61,237 nucleotides of DNA from Oceanobacillus sojae (GCF_900162665.1 NZ_LT727812.1:282246-343482); one strand, 5' to 3'; positions 1 to 11,516 are shown, numbered from the stretch's first letter. The notes: generated by a model not told the origin, from the letters alone. Numbers and translations are program-made.

Positions 1-545
1 TACGTTTTTAAACGACGCTTTCCGCTTTCCTCACAGGAGTCAAAACGGTCCGCCTCCGCTAGCAGGATGTTCTATACAGGTTGAAACAGCTGACTAAATA
101 GAAGTTAGACCAGACAAAACATTTTTTCTGGTTCATGGTAAAATATTTTGTCACAATTACTTTCTGTTCATCAAAGCTATTCCCGATATTTACTACCCTA
201 TAATCTTAATTAAAATTGCCAAATCAGCCATTGAAACACTAAAATAATCTTTTCATTAAGCAAAAAGCGATTATTTCATCCAACTCCATTAGGATATAAT
301 TTCTTTCATTTACTGAAGAAACCTAACTGAGCGCAGACCAACCACGGAGACTCCTATGGGAACAGGGCGAGCTTGAAGATCCACTTGAAAAGCGGGTTTC
401 TTTTCAAGTTAGCTGAAGCCGTCCCCATGGAAAGCGTAGTGGTTGGTCGGAGCGGCGCTATACTCAATCTGCTTTTCAAGATGATTTAACAACATGCAAG
501 CAGGATAATGTAGAACATGCTTATTCTCAGGTGAGAAAGTTGAGT
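1..545. repeat. Dispersed structured repeat, copy A (left end outside window)
   Basis: This segment aligns over most of its length with 13620-14218. It holds the right part of hairpin module L (about 35-60, same sequence as 13630-13655). A linker around 200-300 follows. Module R (336-448) is closed by a perfect 10-bp stem, GACCAACCAC at 336-345 with GTGGTTGGTC at 439-448, and contains an inner perfect stem ACTTGAAAAG/CTTTTCAAGT. It ends with GTGAGAAAGTTGAGT at 531-545, one base different from the terminal repeat of copy B. No reading frame spans it. Function unknown. Confidence 0.75.
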
Positions 546-555
546 AATATATAAA

Positions 556-591
556 AAGAGTCAACACAGTTTTTATCTCTGTTTGACTCTT
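556..591 (-). terminator. Rho-independent terminator of apt
   Basis: On the - strand a stem of AAGAGTCAA...TTGACTCTT is followed by TTTTATAT. It lies directly downstream of the apt stop codon and ends the recJ-apt transcript. The relA gene that follows apt in B. subtilis is not in this window. Confidence 0.8.
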
Positions 592-600
592 CTCTGTCTC

Positions 601-1113
601 TTAATAGGTCATAATTGTAAGAACATCGTAGCCTTCCAGCTTATCCTTCCCATCCAGATAGCTTAACTCCACTAAGAAAGCACATCCTACAACGATTCCT
701 CCAAGCTGTTCAACTAAATTAATTGTTGCTTCAATCGTACCGCCTGTCGCTAAAAGATCGTCCGTAATCAGAACACGCTGTCCAGGTTTAATAGCATCCT
801 TATGAATGGTCAGTACATTTTGCCCATACTCCAATCCATAATCTACTTTGATCACTTCGCGGGGCAGTTTTCCTTCTTTACGTACAGGTGCAAAACCGAT
901 TTCTAGTGCATAAGAAACAGGACAGCCGACAATAAATCCTCTCGCTTCAGGACCTACAACGATATCAATTTCCTTCTCTTTAGCGTATTCTACAATTTCA
1001 TCAACAGCTGCTTTATAAGCCGGTCCATTAGCCATCAATGGCGTAATATCCTTAAAACGCACCCCTTCCTTCGGCCAATTTTCTACAATCTCAATGTACT
1101 CTTTATAATCCAT
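601..1113 (-). CDS. apt: Adenine phosphoribosyltransferase
   Basis: Cytosolic purine-salvage enzyme converting adenine and PRPP to AMP and pyrophosphate. The 170 residues match the family length. The PRPP-binding loop [13 protein letters not shown] is at about residues 114-126, and the adenine-side region GPEARGF at about 54-60. The ATG lies 7 nt after AAGGAGGAAG, which sits inside the end of recJ; the two genes overlap by 11 bp and are probably translationally coupled. The recJ-apt order is the one seen in Bacillus. Confidence 0.97.
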   Translation of the reverse strand: MDYKEYIEIVENWPKEGVRFKDITPLMANGPAYKAAVDEIVEYAKEKEIDIVVGPEARGFIVGCPVSYALEIGFAPVRKEGKLPREVIKVDYGLEYGQNVLTIHKDAIKPGQRVLITDDLLATGGTIEATINLVEQLGGIVVGCAFLVELSYLDGKDKLEGYDVLTIMTY

Positions 1114-3412
1114 GTACTGCTTCCTCCTTTAAATTCACTGGTGTGTCCAGATAGGGTTCAAACCATTTTTTTAAATCCTGGTAATTAGAATAAATAAGTA
1201 TACTTTCTGCTTCTTTTTGTTTGAAGCAGGTTTGGTAAACAGCTGATTCTGATAAATCCTTTTTATTCTGTGCAGCTTCGTAGCGCAGCCACCCATCCTT
1301 CATCGTTGCAAATCCCAAATCTGTAAAAACATCTGACATAAATTTCATTTTAGCTTCATTCCAGCCCCGATGCTGTTCAATAGCTTTCTGCATTTCCGCA
1401 ACCCGAAACTGCTGATGCTGTTTAATTAAGCTGTAATAATCTATAAATTCCTTTCGGGAAGGAAACTGAAAGGGATATTGATTTGTTGTCCGGCGTAATG
1501 CTACAACAATATTTTTCGGATTCATCCGCTTAATAATTTCCTTCATAGCATCCATACTTTCAGGTAATTCTGTAAAACCGATGGTATGATAATGCGTTAA
1601 ATCCATAGAAAGTGCCTCTTTATAAGTAAATGTTTCCGTATGCTCATCAGGCTGGATGGACTCACCACAGACAAAGACTTCGTTAACATTACCGGGAATT
1701 AATTGCTCCGCTTTTTTTCCCCGAAAGTCAAATAGCTGCCATTCGGTAATTCTTAAATCCTCTATCATTAATTGAGCATTCCTTCTTCCATTCCATTCGT
1801 TGACAGAAAGCTCTCCGGCTATAGATATCTTTGTATGCGGAGAGATAGCATCCTTCAGCTCACCAAATCCAAAACCAACCATATCCAACGGACCATTTGC
1901 AGATGCAAATTGCATTTTTAAATGGTTTTTTCTGCTTCCAATTTGACGAACCTCTTTTGGTACTTCTCTTATCTCATACAAAGGCTTCGGATTTCCCATC
2001 CCAAACGGAGAAAGCTTTGCTATCTCCTCAATTAAAGATACATTGATGTCTTCAATACCTAATATAGCATTAATATATAATTCCTGCTTAAAATCATCTT
2101 CTGACAGATTCTGAAAAAGTAAATCATTTAAAGCCGTCTCCAGAGAATCCAAATTTTCAATAGGTAATGTCATTCCGGCTGCCTGCGCGTGTCCCCCAAA
2201 ATGCGTAAACAGGTCTCTGACAGTCATACAGCCTTCAAATAAGTCAAATGCAGGAATACTTCTGGCTGATCCCTTTACAATACCCTGCTTCGGTTTTATT
2301 GCAAGAACAATTGCAGGCCGGTCATATTTTTGGACTAGTTTTGAAGCTACGATTCCTAATACGCCCTCATTCCAGCCTTCTTTTGCTACAATAATAATCC
2401 GTTTATCCGTCTGAACCATTTCCATTGCTTCATCTACAATATCCTGAACAATCTTCTTTCGCTGTTCATTAATATGGTTTAATTCATTCGCCATCTCTAA
2501 TGCGATTTCATGATCTTCCTCCAGTAAAAGGTCTACGGCTAAATCTGCATCTCCTAAACGTCCCACAGCATTTAACCGTGGCCCGATACGAAAACCGATA
2601 TCTTCCTCTGTAATGATTTCATCTAACTGGCATACCTGTTTTAAAGCTTTCAAACCAACATATTTGGTTTTCTGCAATTCTTTCAACCCAAAGGCAGCTA
2701 AAATCCGATTTTCTGAAACTAAGGGTACCAGATCCGCAATTGTACCTATAGCTGCAAAAGGAAGCACTTCCCGGGGAAGCTCCCCGATTAAAGCCTGTGT
2801 CAGTTTTAACGAAACACCGACACCTGCCAGTTCTTTAAAAGAGTAGTCTTCGGATAATTTCGGATGAATAATTGTGTAGCAATCCGGTATTTCTGCCTGC
2901 GGTTCATGGTGATCGGTAATAATTAAATCAATACCAAGCTCCTTTGCTACTTCTGCTTCATGAATAGATGCAATACCTGTATCCACCGTAATAATCAATC
3001 CGAATCCAGCTTGATGAAGCTGCCTGAATGCTGCTTCGTTTGGACCGTACCCTTCAGTAAAACGATTGGGAATATAGTATTCACAGTCTGCACCAATTTT
3101 TTTCAGAGCATGCAGCAGGACAACCGTAGAGCTGACACCATCTGCGTCATAATCTCCGTATACAACAATTTTTTCTTTGTTTTCTGCTGCTTCTTTAATT
3201 CGATTAACCGCTTTGGTCATTCCACTCAGTAAAAAAGGGTCTATTAAGTTATTTAAATCCGGCTGCATAAATTGCTTTGCTTCTTCCGTTGTGGTAATTC
3301 CTCTTTGTAAAAACAGATCCTTAACAATAGGCGACATAGCAATTTCTATCGAATCTCTATCCTCCACAGGCGGATTATTTATATATTTCCAGTTTGCTTT
3401 ACTTGATAGCAT
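1103..3412 (-). CDS. recJ: Single-stranded-DNA-specific exonuclease RecJ
   Basis: 5'-3' exonuclease acting on single-stranded DNA in recombination and repair. The DHH-family metal-binding motifs are visible: [10 protein letters not shown] near residue 83 and the DHH triplet at about 167-169, followed by a DHHA1-type region with a GGHAQAAG motif and an OB-like domain. The 769 residues include the C-terminal extension usual in Firmicutes. The start is ATG at 3412 after AGGGGTGA. Its own sigma-A-type promoter lies just upstream and overlaps a palindrome. It overlaps apt downstream. Confidence 0.96.
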   Translation of the reverse strand: MLSSKANWKYINNPPVEDRDSIEIAMSPIVKDLFLQRGITTTEEAKQFMQPDLNNLIDPFLLSGMTKAVNRIKEAAENKEKIVVYGDYDADGVSSTVVLLHALKKIGADCEYYIPNRFTEGYGPNEAAFRQLHQAGFGLIITVDTGIASIHEAEVAKELGIDLIITDHHEPQAEIPDCYTIIHPKLSEDYSFKELAGVGVSLKLTQALIGELPREVLPFAAIGTIADLVPLVSENRILAAFGLKELQKTKYVGLKALKQVCQLDEIITEEDIGFRIGPRLNAVGRLGDADLAVDLLLEEDHEIALEMANELNHINEQRKKIVQDIVDEAMEMVQTDKRIIIVAKEGWNEGVLGIVASKLVQKYDRPAIVLAIKPKQGIVKGSARSIPAFDLFEGCMTVRDLFTHFGGHAQAAGMTLPIENLDSLETALNDLLFQNLSEDDFKQELYINAILGIEDINVSLIEEIAKLSPFGMGNPKPLYEIREVPKEVRQIGSRKNHLKMQFASANGPLDMVGFGFGELKDAISPHTKISIAGELSVNEWNGRRNAQLMIEDLRITEWQLFDFRGKKAEQLIPGNVNEVFVCGESIQPDEHTETFTYKEALSMDLTHYHTIGFTELPESMDAMKEIIKRMNPKNIVVALRRTTNQYPFQFPSRKEFIDYYSLIKQHQQFRVAEMQKAIEQHRGWNEAKMKFMSDVFTDLGFATMKDGWLRYEAAQNKKDLSESAVYQTCFKQKEAESILIYSNYQDLKKWFEPYLDTPVNLKEEAVHGL

Positions 3413-3420
3413 AAATTCAC

Positions 3421-3462
3421 CCCTGACCTACTTATTATACAAGAGTAGGCCAGGGGCATCAA
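3421..3462 (-). promoter_or_regulatory. recJ promoter overlapping a palindrome and the ribosome-binding site
   Basis: On the - strand TTGATG (3462-3457), a 17-nt spacer and TATAAT (3439-3434) form a near-consensus sigma-A promoter. A hairpin, CCCCTGGCCTAC...GTAGGTCAGGGG (3421-3456), has the -10 box in its loop, and its 3' arm carries the recJ Shine-Dalgarno AGGGG. It could also act as a weak terminator for the upstream lapA-like transcript. Confidence 0.7.
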
Positions 3463-3501
3463 ATAGATTCCTCTAATTATCGGTTAAACTGTTAAGAAAG
3501 A

Positions 3502-3864
3502 TTATTCTTTATCTAATTTTTTTGCTTGTTTAGCATCTTGGCGCAGTTCTTTTCTGGATTCTTTTTTATTATCTGCTTCTCCTTGCTCGTCTTTAATTCC
3601 GTGGGCTGCCATTCTTTTTTTCAAGCGTTCATTTTCTGTACGAAGTTTTTTTATCTCATGATGTGCTCTATAAAGCCGAATTGCTCCTACTGCTGCAGTG
3701 ATTAAACCTCCCATTAATACAGAAAAGAGAATAACCAGGATTAAAGGGGAATCCGCCGTCCAAAATAAATAGTCTACTGCTACAGGATCCACATTAATAA
3801 CAGCAAAAACGGCGATAATAATTACAAATATAATAGTGAGTATGACATAAACTTGTCCATTCAT
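3502..3864 (-). CDS. LapA-family (DUF1049) membrane protein
   Basis: Small membrane protein of 120 residues. Two hydrophobic segments lie at about 4-24 and 40-62, separated by the short NVDPVAVDYLFW region typical of the LapA/DUF1049 domain. A charged coiled-coil-like tail follows, very rich in Lys, Glu and Asp. The position between recJ and secDF matches B. subtilis yrvD. The domain name comes from lipopolysaccharide assembly in Gram-negatives; its role in a monoderm is unknown. ATG after GGAGGAAC. Confidence 0.8.
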   Translation of the reverse strand: MNGQVYVILTIIFVIIIAVFAVINVDPVAVDYLFWTADSPLILVILFSVLMGGLITAAVGAIRLYRAHHEIKKLRTENERLKKRMAAHGIKDEQGEADNKKESRKELRQDAKQAKKLDKE

Positions 3865-3940
3865 AAATGTTCCTCCATTAAAAAATATTTTTACCTGTTT
3901 ATTACCCGATTAAGTATTATTCTAAGCATGATAGTAAAAA

Positions 3941-4034
3941 AAAAGAGAACTTCCAATGGTTTAAACCGGTAATGTTGACTAAATTCTGCAGCTAAGCTTT
4001 TTTAGATATATTACCACGTTGAAAGTTCTCTTTT
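3941..4034 (-). terminator. Large branched terminator structure after secDF
   Basis: On the - strand an outer stem of AAAAGAGAACTT with AAGTTCTCTTTT is followed by a run of T. Inside are a second stem, GGTAAT/ATTACC, and a GGTTTAAACC palindrome. It is much longer (94 nt) than a plain terminator hairpin. Confidence 0.7.
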
Positions 4035-4074
4035 CAATTTTCATACTGCCTTATACAAAGACTTCTTAATACAT

Positions 4075-6327
4075 TTATACTTGCGGTCCATCCACTTTCT
4101 CTTTTTTCCTGAAATCAACCGGTTTTTTCTTCACTGTTCTCCCTCTCCACACTAACCAAATCTGTGAAGCTAAGAAGAGAGAAGAATAGGTTCCTGCTAT
4201 TAATCCGATTAACAGTGCAAAAGCGAAGGCCCATATTGAAGACGCCCCGAGCACTAAGAAAGCTACAACAGCAATTATCGTTGTAATAGACGTGTTCATT
4301 GTCCGTATAAATGATTGAACAATACTCTTATTGATAATTTCTGCAAGTTTCTTAAACGACTTCACTCGTTTTTCCTGGCGAATATTTTCTCTGACCCGGT
4401 CGAATATAACAAGTGTATTATTTAATGAATAACCAATAATGGTTAAAATGGCAGCCACAATCGTAATATCAAATTCAATTTGCGTTATACTGAATGCCAC
4501 CAGCATAAAGAACACATCATGCAGAAGGGCGATAATAGCTGTTACACCAAAGAAAATTTCAAATCGGATTGCTATATAAGCAACAATAAATAATGATGCT
4601 ATTGCTACAGCATAAACTGCATTTTTAACAAGCTCCTGCCCAACAATCGGCGATACAACACTCACACCGGGTTCATGCCCGTATATCTCTTCAAAATGCT
4701 GCTTCAGGCTTTGCTCTTCCCCTTCATCCAATACTGTATCAAAACGGACAACGCCTATTTCATTATTTTCACCAGATAAATTTACAGAGCTTATTTCATA
4801 ACCAAGCGTTTCGAACTCTGATTCCACTTCTTCTTCCGTTAGGCTTTGATCTGCAACAACTTCTATCCGGGTACCACTTGTAAAATCAACTCCCGGATTA
4901 ATTTTAAAGATTCCCATGCTGACAGCGCCAATAATCACCAATATTGTTGTAACAGCAAAAAATTTCTTGCGATGCTTTACGAAATTAACATGTGTACCAA
5001 AAAGTGCAGGCTCAGATTCTTCTCCTTCAGTAATGTCCTTAATTTGTTTCTTATTGACGCCAAGCCAGCCTTTTCTTTTTTTCAAAAAGCCGCTCTGAAT
5101 CCATAGCGCCAAAAGAGCTCTTGAGCCGAATACCGCTGTTAAGAAACTGATTAAAATACTGATAATTAACATGGTTGCGAAGCCCTTAACAGAGCTTGTC
5201 CCAAATACAAACAGCACTCCGGCTGCAATTAAAGTCGTTAAGTTCGCATCCAAAATAGTTACAAAGGAACTTTTATTCGCAGATTGAAAGGCTGCTTTTA
5301 CCGATTTCCCAACCCGCAATTCCTCTTTAGTACGCTCAAAGGTAATGACGTTTGCATCGACGGCCATACCAACTCCTAAAATTAGAGCGGCTATACCAGG
5401 TAATGTTAAAACACCATTCAGCAATTCAAAAATTAAAACCACTAAAAATACATAGACAACTAAATTAATTGAAGCGATGATACCGCTAAAGCGATAAAAT
5501 ACACACAGGTACAGGATTATTAAAGCAATTCCAATAATTCCTGCATAAACAGTCTCATTTAATGCCTGTTCACCAAATTGTGCACCTACAGATGTAGAGA
5601 AAATCTCATTCATATGTACAGGCAGTGAACCGGAATTAATAATATCTGCCATCTGCTGAGCTGACTCCACTGTAAAATTACCTTCAATCATCACATCGCT
5701 GGAATTAATCGTCTGACTTACTGCCGGCGCAGAAATGAATTTAGGTTCTTCCTTTGTCTCTTCTTCAGCAAAAGAATCCTCGTCTTCCTGAAAATCCATC
5801 CAAATAACAAGACGGTTATCGGCCATTTGACTGATTTCTTGCGTTACCTCACCAAATTTGTCTGCATCTTTTAGTTTAAGAGTTACAATCGGTGCATTGG
5901 TATTTGGATTATAATCCTGCTTGGCACTTCCTTCTACAATATCTGATCCATCCAGGTACTCTTCATCGTCAACATCTCTGAAAGACAATTGCGCAGATGT
6001 TGACAGCATATCTCTCGCCTCGGCTTGATTTTCGATCCCTGCGAGCTGAACCCGGATCCGGTCATCTCCCTCGATATTAATGACTGCCTCGCTAATACCC
6101 AGGCGGTTAACCCGGTCGTTCAGGGTCTGGACCGTCCCTTCCATTAAGCTGTTTGAAATTTCCTGACCATCTTCAACAGGCTCTACCTCATAGAGGACTT
6201 CAAAACCGCCCTGCAGGTCCAAGCCAAGATTCACTTTACTTACTAAGTTGCTAAACGTTGTTCCAATTACTCCTGCCAAAATTGCGATGACAAGAAAAAA
6301 GGCAACGATTCTGCCTCTTTTTTTCAT
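4075..6327 (-). CDS. secDF: Protein translocase subunit SecDF (fused)
   Basis: Proton-driven accessory subunit of the Sec translocon that helps pull exported proteins across the membrane. SecD and SecF are fused, as in B. subtilis. The SecD half (about residues 1-410) starts with a transmembrane helix and the VNLGLDLQGGFEV signature, then a large external domain and five more helices. The SecF half (about 440-735) has the NPGVDFTSGTRIEV signature. The start is placed at ATG 6327, 9 nt after AAGGAGGAAG; an earlier in-frame ATG at 6348 lies before that Shine-Dalgarno. Length is then 750 residues. Confidence 0.97.
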   Translation of the reverse strand: MKKRGRIVAFFLVIAILAGVIGTTFSNLVSKVNLGLDLQGGFEVLYEVEPVEDGQEISNSLMEGTVQTLNDRVNRLGISEAVINIEGDDRIRVQLAGIENQAEARDMLSTSAQLSFRDVDDEEYLDGSDIVEGSAKQDYNPNTNAPIVTLKLKDADKFGEVTQEISQMADNRLVIWMDFQEDEDSFAEEETKEEPKFISAPAVSQTINSSDVMIEGNFTVESAQQMADIINSGSLPVHMNEIFSTSVGAQFGEQALNETVYAGIIGIALIILYLCVFYRFSGIIASINLVVYVFLVVLIFELLNGVLTLPGIAALILGVGMAVDANVITFERTKEELRVGKSVKAAFQSANKSSFVTILDANLTTLIAAGVLFVFGTSSVKGFATMLIISILISFLTAVFGSRALLALWIQSGFLKKRKGWLGVNKKQIKDITEGEESEPALFGTHVNFVKHRKKFFAVTTILVIIGAVSMGIFKINPGVDFTSGTRIEVVADQSLTEEEVESEFETLGYEISSVNLSGENNEIGVVRFDTVLDEGEEQSLKQHFEEIYGHEPGVSVVSPIVGQELVKNAVYAVAIASLFIVAYIAIRFEIFFGVTAIIALLHDVFFMLVAFSITQIEFDITIVAAILTIIGYSLNNTLVIFDRVRENIRQEKRVKSFKKLAEIINKSIVQSFIRTMNTSITTIIAVVAFLVLGASSIWAFAFALLIGLIAGTYSSLFLASQIWLVWRGRTVKKKPVDFRKKEKVDGPQV

Positions 6328-6370
6328 CGTTTGCGCTTCCTCCTTCATATATCAACCTTTTAGACGGATT

Positions 6371-6670
6371 TTATTTATCCACTTGAGGTGAATTTCCAAT
6401 AAGTGCTTCAATTGAAGCTGCTAAATCATCGTTTTCATAGGATTGAATCGTTAAATAGCTTAAATAAACAGATGATTTCAAATGAAAAATATCTTGAACA
6501 ATTTCATGAAGTCTTTTTTCGGTTTTACCCTTCCAAATTTTCACGCAAAGACATTGCCATACGCCTTCTGGAGTCGCTTGTTCATAACCCAGCATTTTTA
6601 ATTCTTCCTGTTTACTTTTTAATGCCGGATAAATCAATCCTTTCCATGACTCTACATGCTGACTGTCCAT
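6371..6670 (-). CDS. comN: ComN-like post-transcriptional regulator
   Basis: A 99-residue cytosolic protein without signal peptide or membrane segment. Sequence style (VWQCLCVKIWKGK, then helical segments) and position between secDF and spoVB match B. subtilis ComN (YrzD), which controls the comE late-competence message post-transcriptionally. Assignment rests on size, synteny and recalled family resemblance. ATG follows GGTGGGATGAA. It is divergent from spoVB across about 230 bp. Confidence 0.75.
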   Translation of the reverse strand: MDSQHVESWKGLIYPALKSKQEELKMLGYEQATPEGVWQCLCVKIWKGKTEKRLHEIVQDIFHLKSSVYLSYLTIQSYENDDLAASIEALIGNSPQVDK

Positions 6671-6900
6671 TTCATCCCACCATTTCTTTTAAATCTCCAC
6701 AAAGTTCTATCTTATTGTACGCCTTTTTAATTGGTAAAGAAAGTATAAAAAAGTATAAACAGTGCTATATAGGAAGATCTCTGCACTTTTTCTGCATTAT
6801 TCATTGCCTGAGCCAATTCAACTGTCATGGTTTGTCCATTACCCAGCATATATATCATTGTATATCAAATTTATTTTTTTGAGAAGGCGGGGCAACACGA

Positions 6901-8451
6901 ATGACGAAACAAACCTTTATCCAAGGAGCATTGATTCTAATTATTGCAGGCATGCTTACCCGGTTTATGGGTTTTATCAACCGGATGGTCGTAGCGCGTT
7001 TTATGGGAGAAGAAGGTGTCGGTCTTTACATGATGGCTCTGCCAACTCTATTTTTAGTTATGACCCTGACACAATTCGGTCTCCCGGTTGCTATTTCTAA
7101 ACGTGTAGCAGAAGCAGATGCACAAAATGATTCTAAAAAAATAAAACAGATTGTTGCCGTCTCTCTGGCTATTACCTTAAGTGCAAGTGTCCTGTTTACA
7201 GTGCTTTTGATTCTGGCTGCGCCAATTCTATCTGTCACCTTATTTACAGACAGCCGTGTATTACTCCCTCTGATTGTCATCAGTCCAATTATTCCGATTG
7301 CTGCTGTATCAGCAGTCTTAAGAGGCTATTTCCAGGGGAAACAGAATATGAAACCTCAAAGCATTGCTCAAGTACTCGAACAAATTGTCCGGATCACATT
7401 TGTCGGTATATTTATTTATATTCTTTTGCCTTATGGCATTGAATATGCCGCAGCCGGTGCTATGTTTAGTATTATTATTGGTGAATTTGCTTCACTCTTA
7501 TACATGATCCGGAAATTTCGTCAAAAAAGAAAACTGAAAATACGAAAACATTTTACAGAAACTGTTCTGTCTGGAAAATCAACAGCAAAAGAACTATTAT
7601 CTATTTCTCTACCCACCCTGGGAAACAGAATGATTGGTTCTATTTCAAATTTTCTCGATCCGATCATTATAGTTCAGTCTCTCGCCCTGGCAGGTGTCAC
7701 TGCTGCAGCTGCAACAAAGCAATATGGTGAATTAATGGGCTACACGATGCCTTTATTATTTTTGCCGACATTTATTACAAGCTCTCTCTCTATTGCCCTC
7801 GTACCCTCTATTTCTGAGGCTGGAGCTAAAAATCAAACAAAGTTGATTCATAATCGCATCCATCAATCTATCCGGATTTCTTTTGCATCAGGGGCTTTAG
7901 CTACTATTGTCATGACTTTATTTGCTTCTGATTTACTCAACCTTATGTATCGTTCTGATTCAGCAGCGTCATTACTGATTATCATGGCACCTTTTTTCCT
8001 GTTTTTATACATACAGGCTCCGCTGCAGGCAGCTTTACAAGCTCTTGATTTAGCGCGGCCGGCTATGTGGAATTCGTTGATAGGAGTTATCCTGAAATTT
8101 GGTGTCATGATCTTATTGGCAACAAGTTCCACTTTAGGTATTAAAGGAGCAGCGATTGCTATCTGCGTGAATGTTGTTCTTGTCACCTTCCTTCATATTG
8201 GTGTATTAAAAAGAGAAATTAATTATTTCCCTGCGTGGAAAGATATTATCCGCATGATTATGCTATGTGGAGTAACTTTTCTTCTGACATATTATATTAA
8301 AAACCAATTTTACACTGGTGATACAAATTTGGTTTCACTCACTCTTCTGCTGATGGTAATCGTGATAATTTATTTTATATTACTGCTTCTATTAGGGTTT
8401 ATTCGTAGAGAAGAGTTAAGACAGCTCCCATTTTTCCCGAAAAAGAAATAA
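6901..8451 (+). CDS. spoVB: Stage V sporulation protein B (MurJ-like flippase)
   Basis: Polytopic membrane protein of 516 residues with about 14 hydrophobic segments, of the MATE-like polysaccharide/lipid II flippase superfamily. In B. subtilis SpoVB is made in the mother cell and is needed for spore cortex formation, presumably moving a peptidoglycan precursor. The N-terminal pattern FIQGALILIIAGMLTRFMGF and the synteny (comN-spoVB-yrzE) support the call. ATG after AGAAGGCGGGG. I could not identify a convincing sigma-E promoter in the upstream gap. Confidence 0.93.
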   Translation: MTKQTFIQGALILIIAGMLTRFMGFINRMVVARFMGEEGVGLYMMALPTLFLVMTLTQFGLPVAISKRVAEADAQNDSKKIKQIVAVSLAITLSASVLFTVLLILAAPILSVTLFTDSRVLLPLIVISPIIPIAAVSAVLRGYFQGKQNMKPQSIAQVLEQIVRITFVGIFIYILLPYGIEYAAAGAMFSIIIGEFASLLYMIRKFRQKRKLKIRKHFTETVLSGKSTAKELLSISLPTLGNRMIGSISNFLDPIIIVQSLALAGVTAAAATKQYGELMGYTMPLLFLPTFITSSLSIALVPSISEAGAKNQTKLIHNRIHQSIRISFASGALATIVMTLFASDLLNLMYRSDSAASLLIIMAPFFLFLYIQAPLQAALQALDLARPAMWNSLIGVILKFGVMILLATSSTLGIKGAAIAICVNVVLVTFLHIGVLKREINYFPAWKDIIRMIMLCGVTFLLTYYIKNQFYTGDTNLVSLTLLLMVIVIIYFILLLLLGFIRREELRQLPFFPKKK

Positions 8452-8553
8452 TTTTATCCAACAGATGGGCGCCTATTTTTTAAATATTTCTTCTAAATAA
8501 AAAATACAAGCATAAAATTAGAATAAGGGACAAACTTAGAGGAGATGAAATGA

Positions 8554-8937
8554 ATGGAAAAAATTCAATGGACATCTTTATTCTACGGTTGGATTATATT
8601 ATTCGGTTTACTTTTTCTTTCAAGCTTTACGTTAGGCTTCCTTTTAAAATTTCTGGACATGAATGAAGCAACCTTATCCTGGATTACTTTTATTATTGGA
8701 CTCCTTATTTTATTCGTCTGCGGACTGATCACTGGTTTAAAAGGAAAAGCAAAAGGATGGCTTTTGGGTGTACTGATAGGATTGGGATTTACAGGATTTG
8801 TTTTTTTAGTTCAGTTTCTCGGTTATCAGCAGGGCTTCTCGTTAACACAAGCAATGTATCATGGATTCTATTTGGCTGCAGCAATATTAGGCGGGATTAT
8901 CGGGGTTAATTTTTCAAGTCCCGCAGAAGAAAATTGA
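8554..8937 (+). CDS. TIGR04086-type membrane protein (YrzE-like)
   Basis: A 127-residue protein that is almost entirely hydrophobic, with four predicted transmembrane helices (about 10-32, 40-60, 67-90 and 104-122). Position between spoVB and yajC matches B. subtilis yrzE. No catalytic motif is visible and the function is unknown. ATG after GGAGATGAA. It converges on yajC, with a shared hairpin terminator between them. Confidence 0.78.
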   Translation: MEKIQWTSLFYGWIILFGLLFLSSFTLGFLLKFLDMNEATLSWITFIIGLLILFVCGLITGLKGKAKGWLLGVLIGLGFTGFVFLVQFLGYQQGFSLTQAMYHGFYLAAAILGGIIGVNFSSPAEEN

Positions 8938-8962
8938 TTGGTATAGCATATGATGAATCTAT

Positions 8963-8998
8963 AAAAAAAGCTAATGGTTGTCCATTAGCTTTTTTTTC
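8963..8998. terminator. Bidirectional terminator between yrzE-like gene and yajC
   Basis: A perfect stem AAAAAAGCTAATGG/CCATTAGCTTTTTT with a 4-nt loop and A and T runs on both sides ends the two converging transcripts. Confidence 0.92.
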
Positions 8999-9003
8999 AT
9001 GAA

Positions 9004-9273
9004 TTATGCTTCCTGTTTTATTTCTCTGATTGCAGAACGGTCATAAGTTAATTTTGTTCCTTCTTCCGTAATCAGAACGATTGTGCCTTCATCAATCGCA
9101 TGGATTTTTGCATGCAATCCGCCAATTGTTACGATAGAGTTGCCTTTTTGAAGACTATCCTGCATTGTTCTTACTTGCTTCTGACGCTTTTGCTGCGGAC
9201 GAATAAGTAAGAAGTAAAAAATAGCAAACATAAGTACAATCCATAAAATTGGTGTAATCATTTCAGCTCCCAT
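9004..9273 (-). CDS. yajC: Preprotein translocase subunit YajC
   Basis: An 89-residue protein with one transmembrane helix at about residues 6-24, followed by the family signature FLLIRPQQKRQK and a small beta-rich cytosolic domain containing GNSIVTIGGLHAKI. YajC associates with SecDF in the translocon. It follows tgt by 16 bp, as in most bacteria (queA-tgt-yajC), and is the last gene of the ruvA-ruvB-queA-tgt-yajC cluster. Confidence 0.95.
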   Translation of the reverse strand: MGAEMITPILWIVLMFAIFYFLLIRPQQKRQKQVRTMQDSLQKGNSIVTIGGLHAKIHAIDEGTIVLITEEGTKLTYDRSAIREIKQEA

Positions 9274-9289
9274 ATGTTACATCTCCTTC

Positions 9290-10447
<1,158 letters not shown>

Positions 10448-10487
10448 TCAGTCTAAACATATCATAACGCAATTATACCCGATAAAG

Positions 10488-11516
10488 CTAGATAATTAGC
10501 ATAGCATCCCCAAAGCTGAAAAAGCGGTAACGCTCCTTAACAGCTTCCCGGTATGCATGGAGTACCTCATTTTTTCCTGCCAGCGCACTAACCAGCATAA
10601 TAAGCGTCGATTTAGGGAGATGAAAATTTGTAATCAGCCCATCAATTGCCTGATATTGATATGGTGGATAAATAAAGATATCGGTCCAGCCGCTTGTTTC
10701 CACAAAGATTCCATTATTATCACGGGCAATTGTTTCCAGTGTACGGGTTGAAGTGGTTCCAACCGAAATAATTCTTCTTCCCTCTGCTTTAGCATTATTT
10801 AACGCTTCACTGGCTCCCTCCGACATACGATAGAATTCACTGTGCATCGTGTGCTCTTCAATAGAATCCACACTGACCGGCCGGAATGTACCCAGACCGA
10901 CATGGAGCGTGATAAAAATAACCTCGACACCTTTATCCTTTATCTGCTGTAATAATTCCTCGGTAAAGTGCAGCCCGGCAGTCGGAGCAGCAGCAGATCC
11001 CTTTTCTTTTGCGTAAACGGTCTGGTAACGGTCTTTTTCTGACAGCTGCTCTTTAATATACGGCGGCAGCGGCATTTCACCCAGCTCATCTAATATTTCA
11101 TAAAAAATACCGTCATAAGTAAATGTCACTGTACGGCCGCCATGCTCTTTAATTTCTGTACAGACAGCTTTTAATAGCCCGTCTCCAAAATCAATGACAG
11201 TTCCTTCTTTTACTTTCTTAGCAGGTTTTACTAACACTTCCCAATTGTCGTCCTCTTCCTGGTGCAGTAAAAGAACTTCTATTTTTGCACCTGTATCCTC
11301 TTTTACTCCATACAAACGCGCCGGCAATACCTTTGTATCATTTAAAACCAGACAGTCACCTGCATGCAGGTAATTTATGATATCTGAAAAATGCCGGTGC
11401 TCTATTTGTCCTGTCTGTTTATCCAGAACACAAAGTCTGGATGCTGTCCGGTCCTTTAAAGGTGTCTGCGCAATCAATTCTTCAGGCAGCTCAAAGTCAA
11501 AATCTTCTATATTCAT
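10488..11516 (-). CDS. queA: S-adenosylmethionine:tRNA ribosyltransferase-isomerase
   Basis: Transfers the ribosyl part of SAM onto preQ1-tRNA to give epoxyqueuosine-tRNA. The 342 residues are the usual length. Family signatures seen are [13 protein letters not shown] at the N-terminus, [16 protein letters not shown], and [12 protein letters not shown] in the middle. ATG at 11516 after AAGGAGATAG. Operon with tgt and yajC. Confidence 0.97.
   Translation of the reverse strand: MNIEDFDFELPEELIAQTPLKDRTASRLCVLDKQTGQIEHRHFSDIINYLHAGDCLVLNDTKVLPARLYGVKEDTGAKIEVLLLHQEEDDNWEVLVKPAKKVKEGTVIDFGDGLLKAVCTEIKEHGGRTVTFTYDGIFYEILDELGEMPLPPYIKEQLSEKDRYQTVYAKEKGSAAAPTAGLHFTEELLQQIKDKGVEVIFITLHVGLGTFRPVSVDSIEEHTMHSEFYRMSEGASEALNNAKAEGRRIISVGTTSTRTLETIARDNNGIFVETSGWTDIFIYPPYQYQAIDGLITNFHLPKSTLIMLVSALAGKNEVLHAYREAVKERYRFFSFGDAMLII

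Noticed and set aside
6403..7100. Plus-strand frames across comN and the start of spoVB
   Set aside because: They run opposite comN and out of frame with spoVB; no ribosome-binding site.
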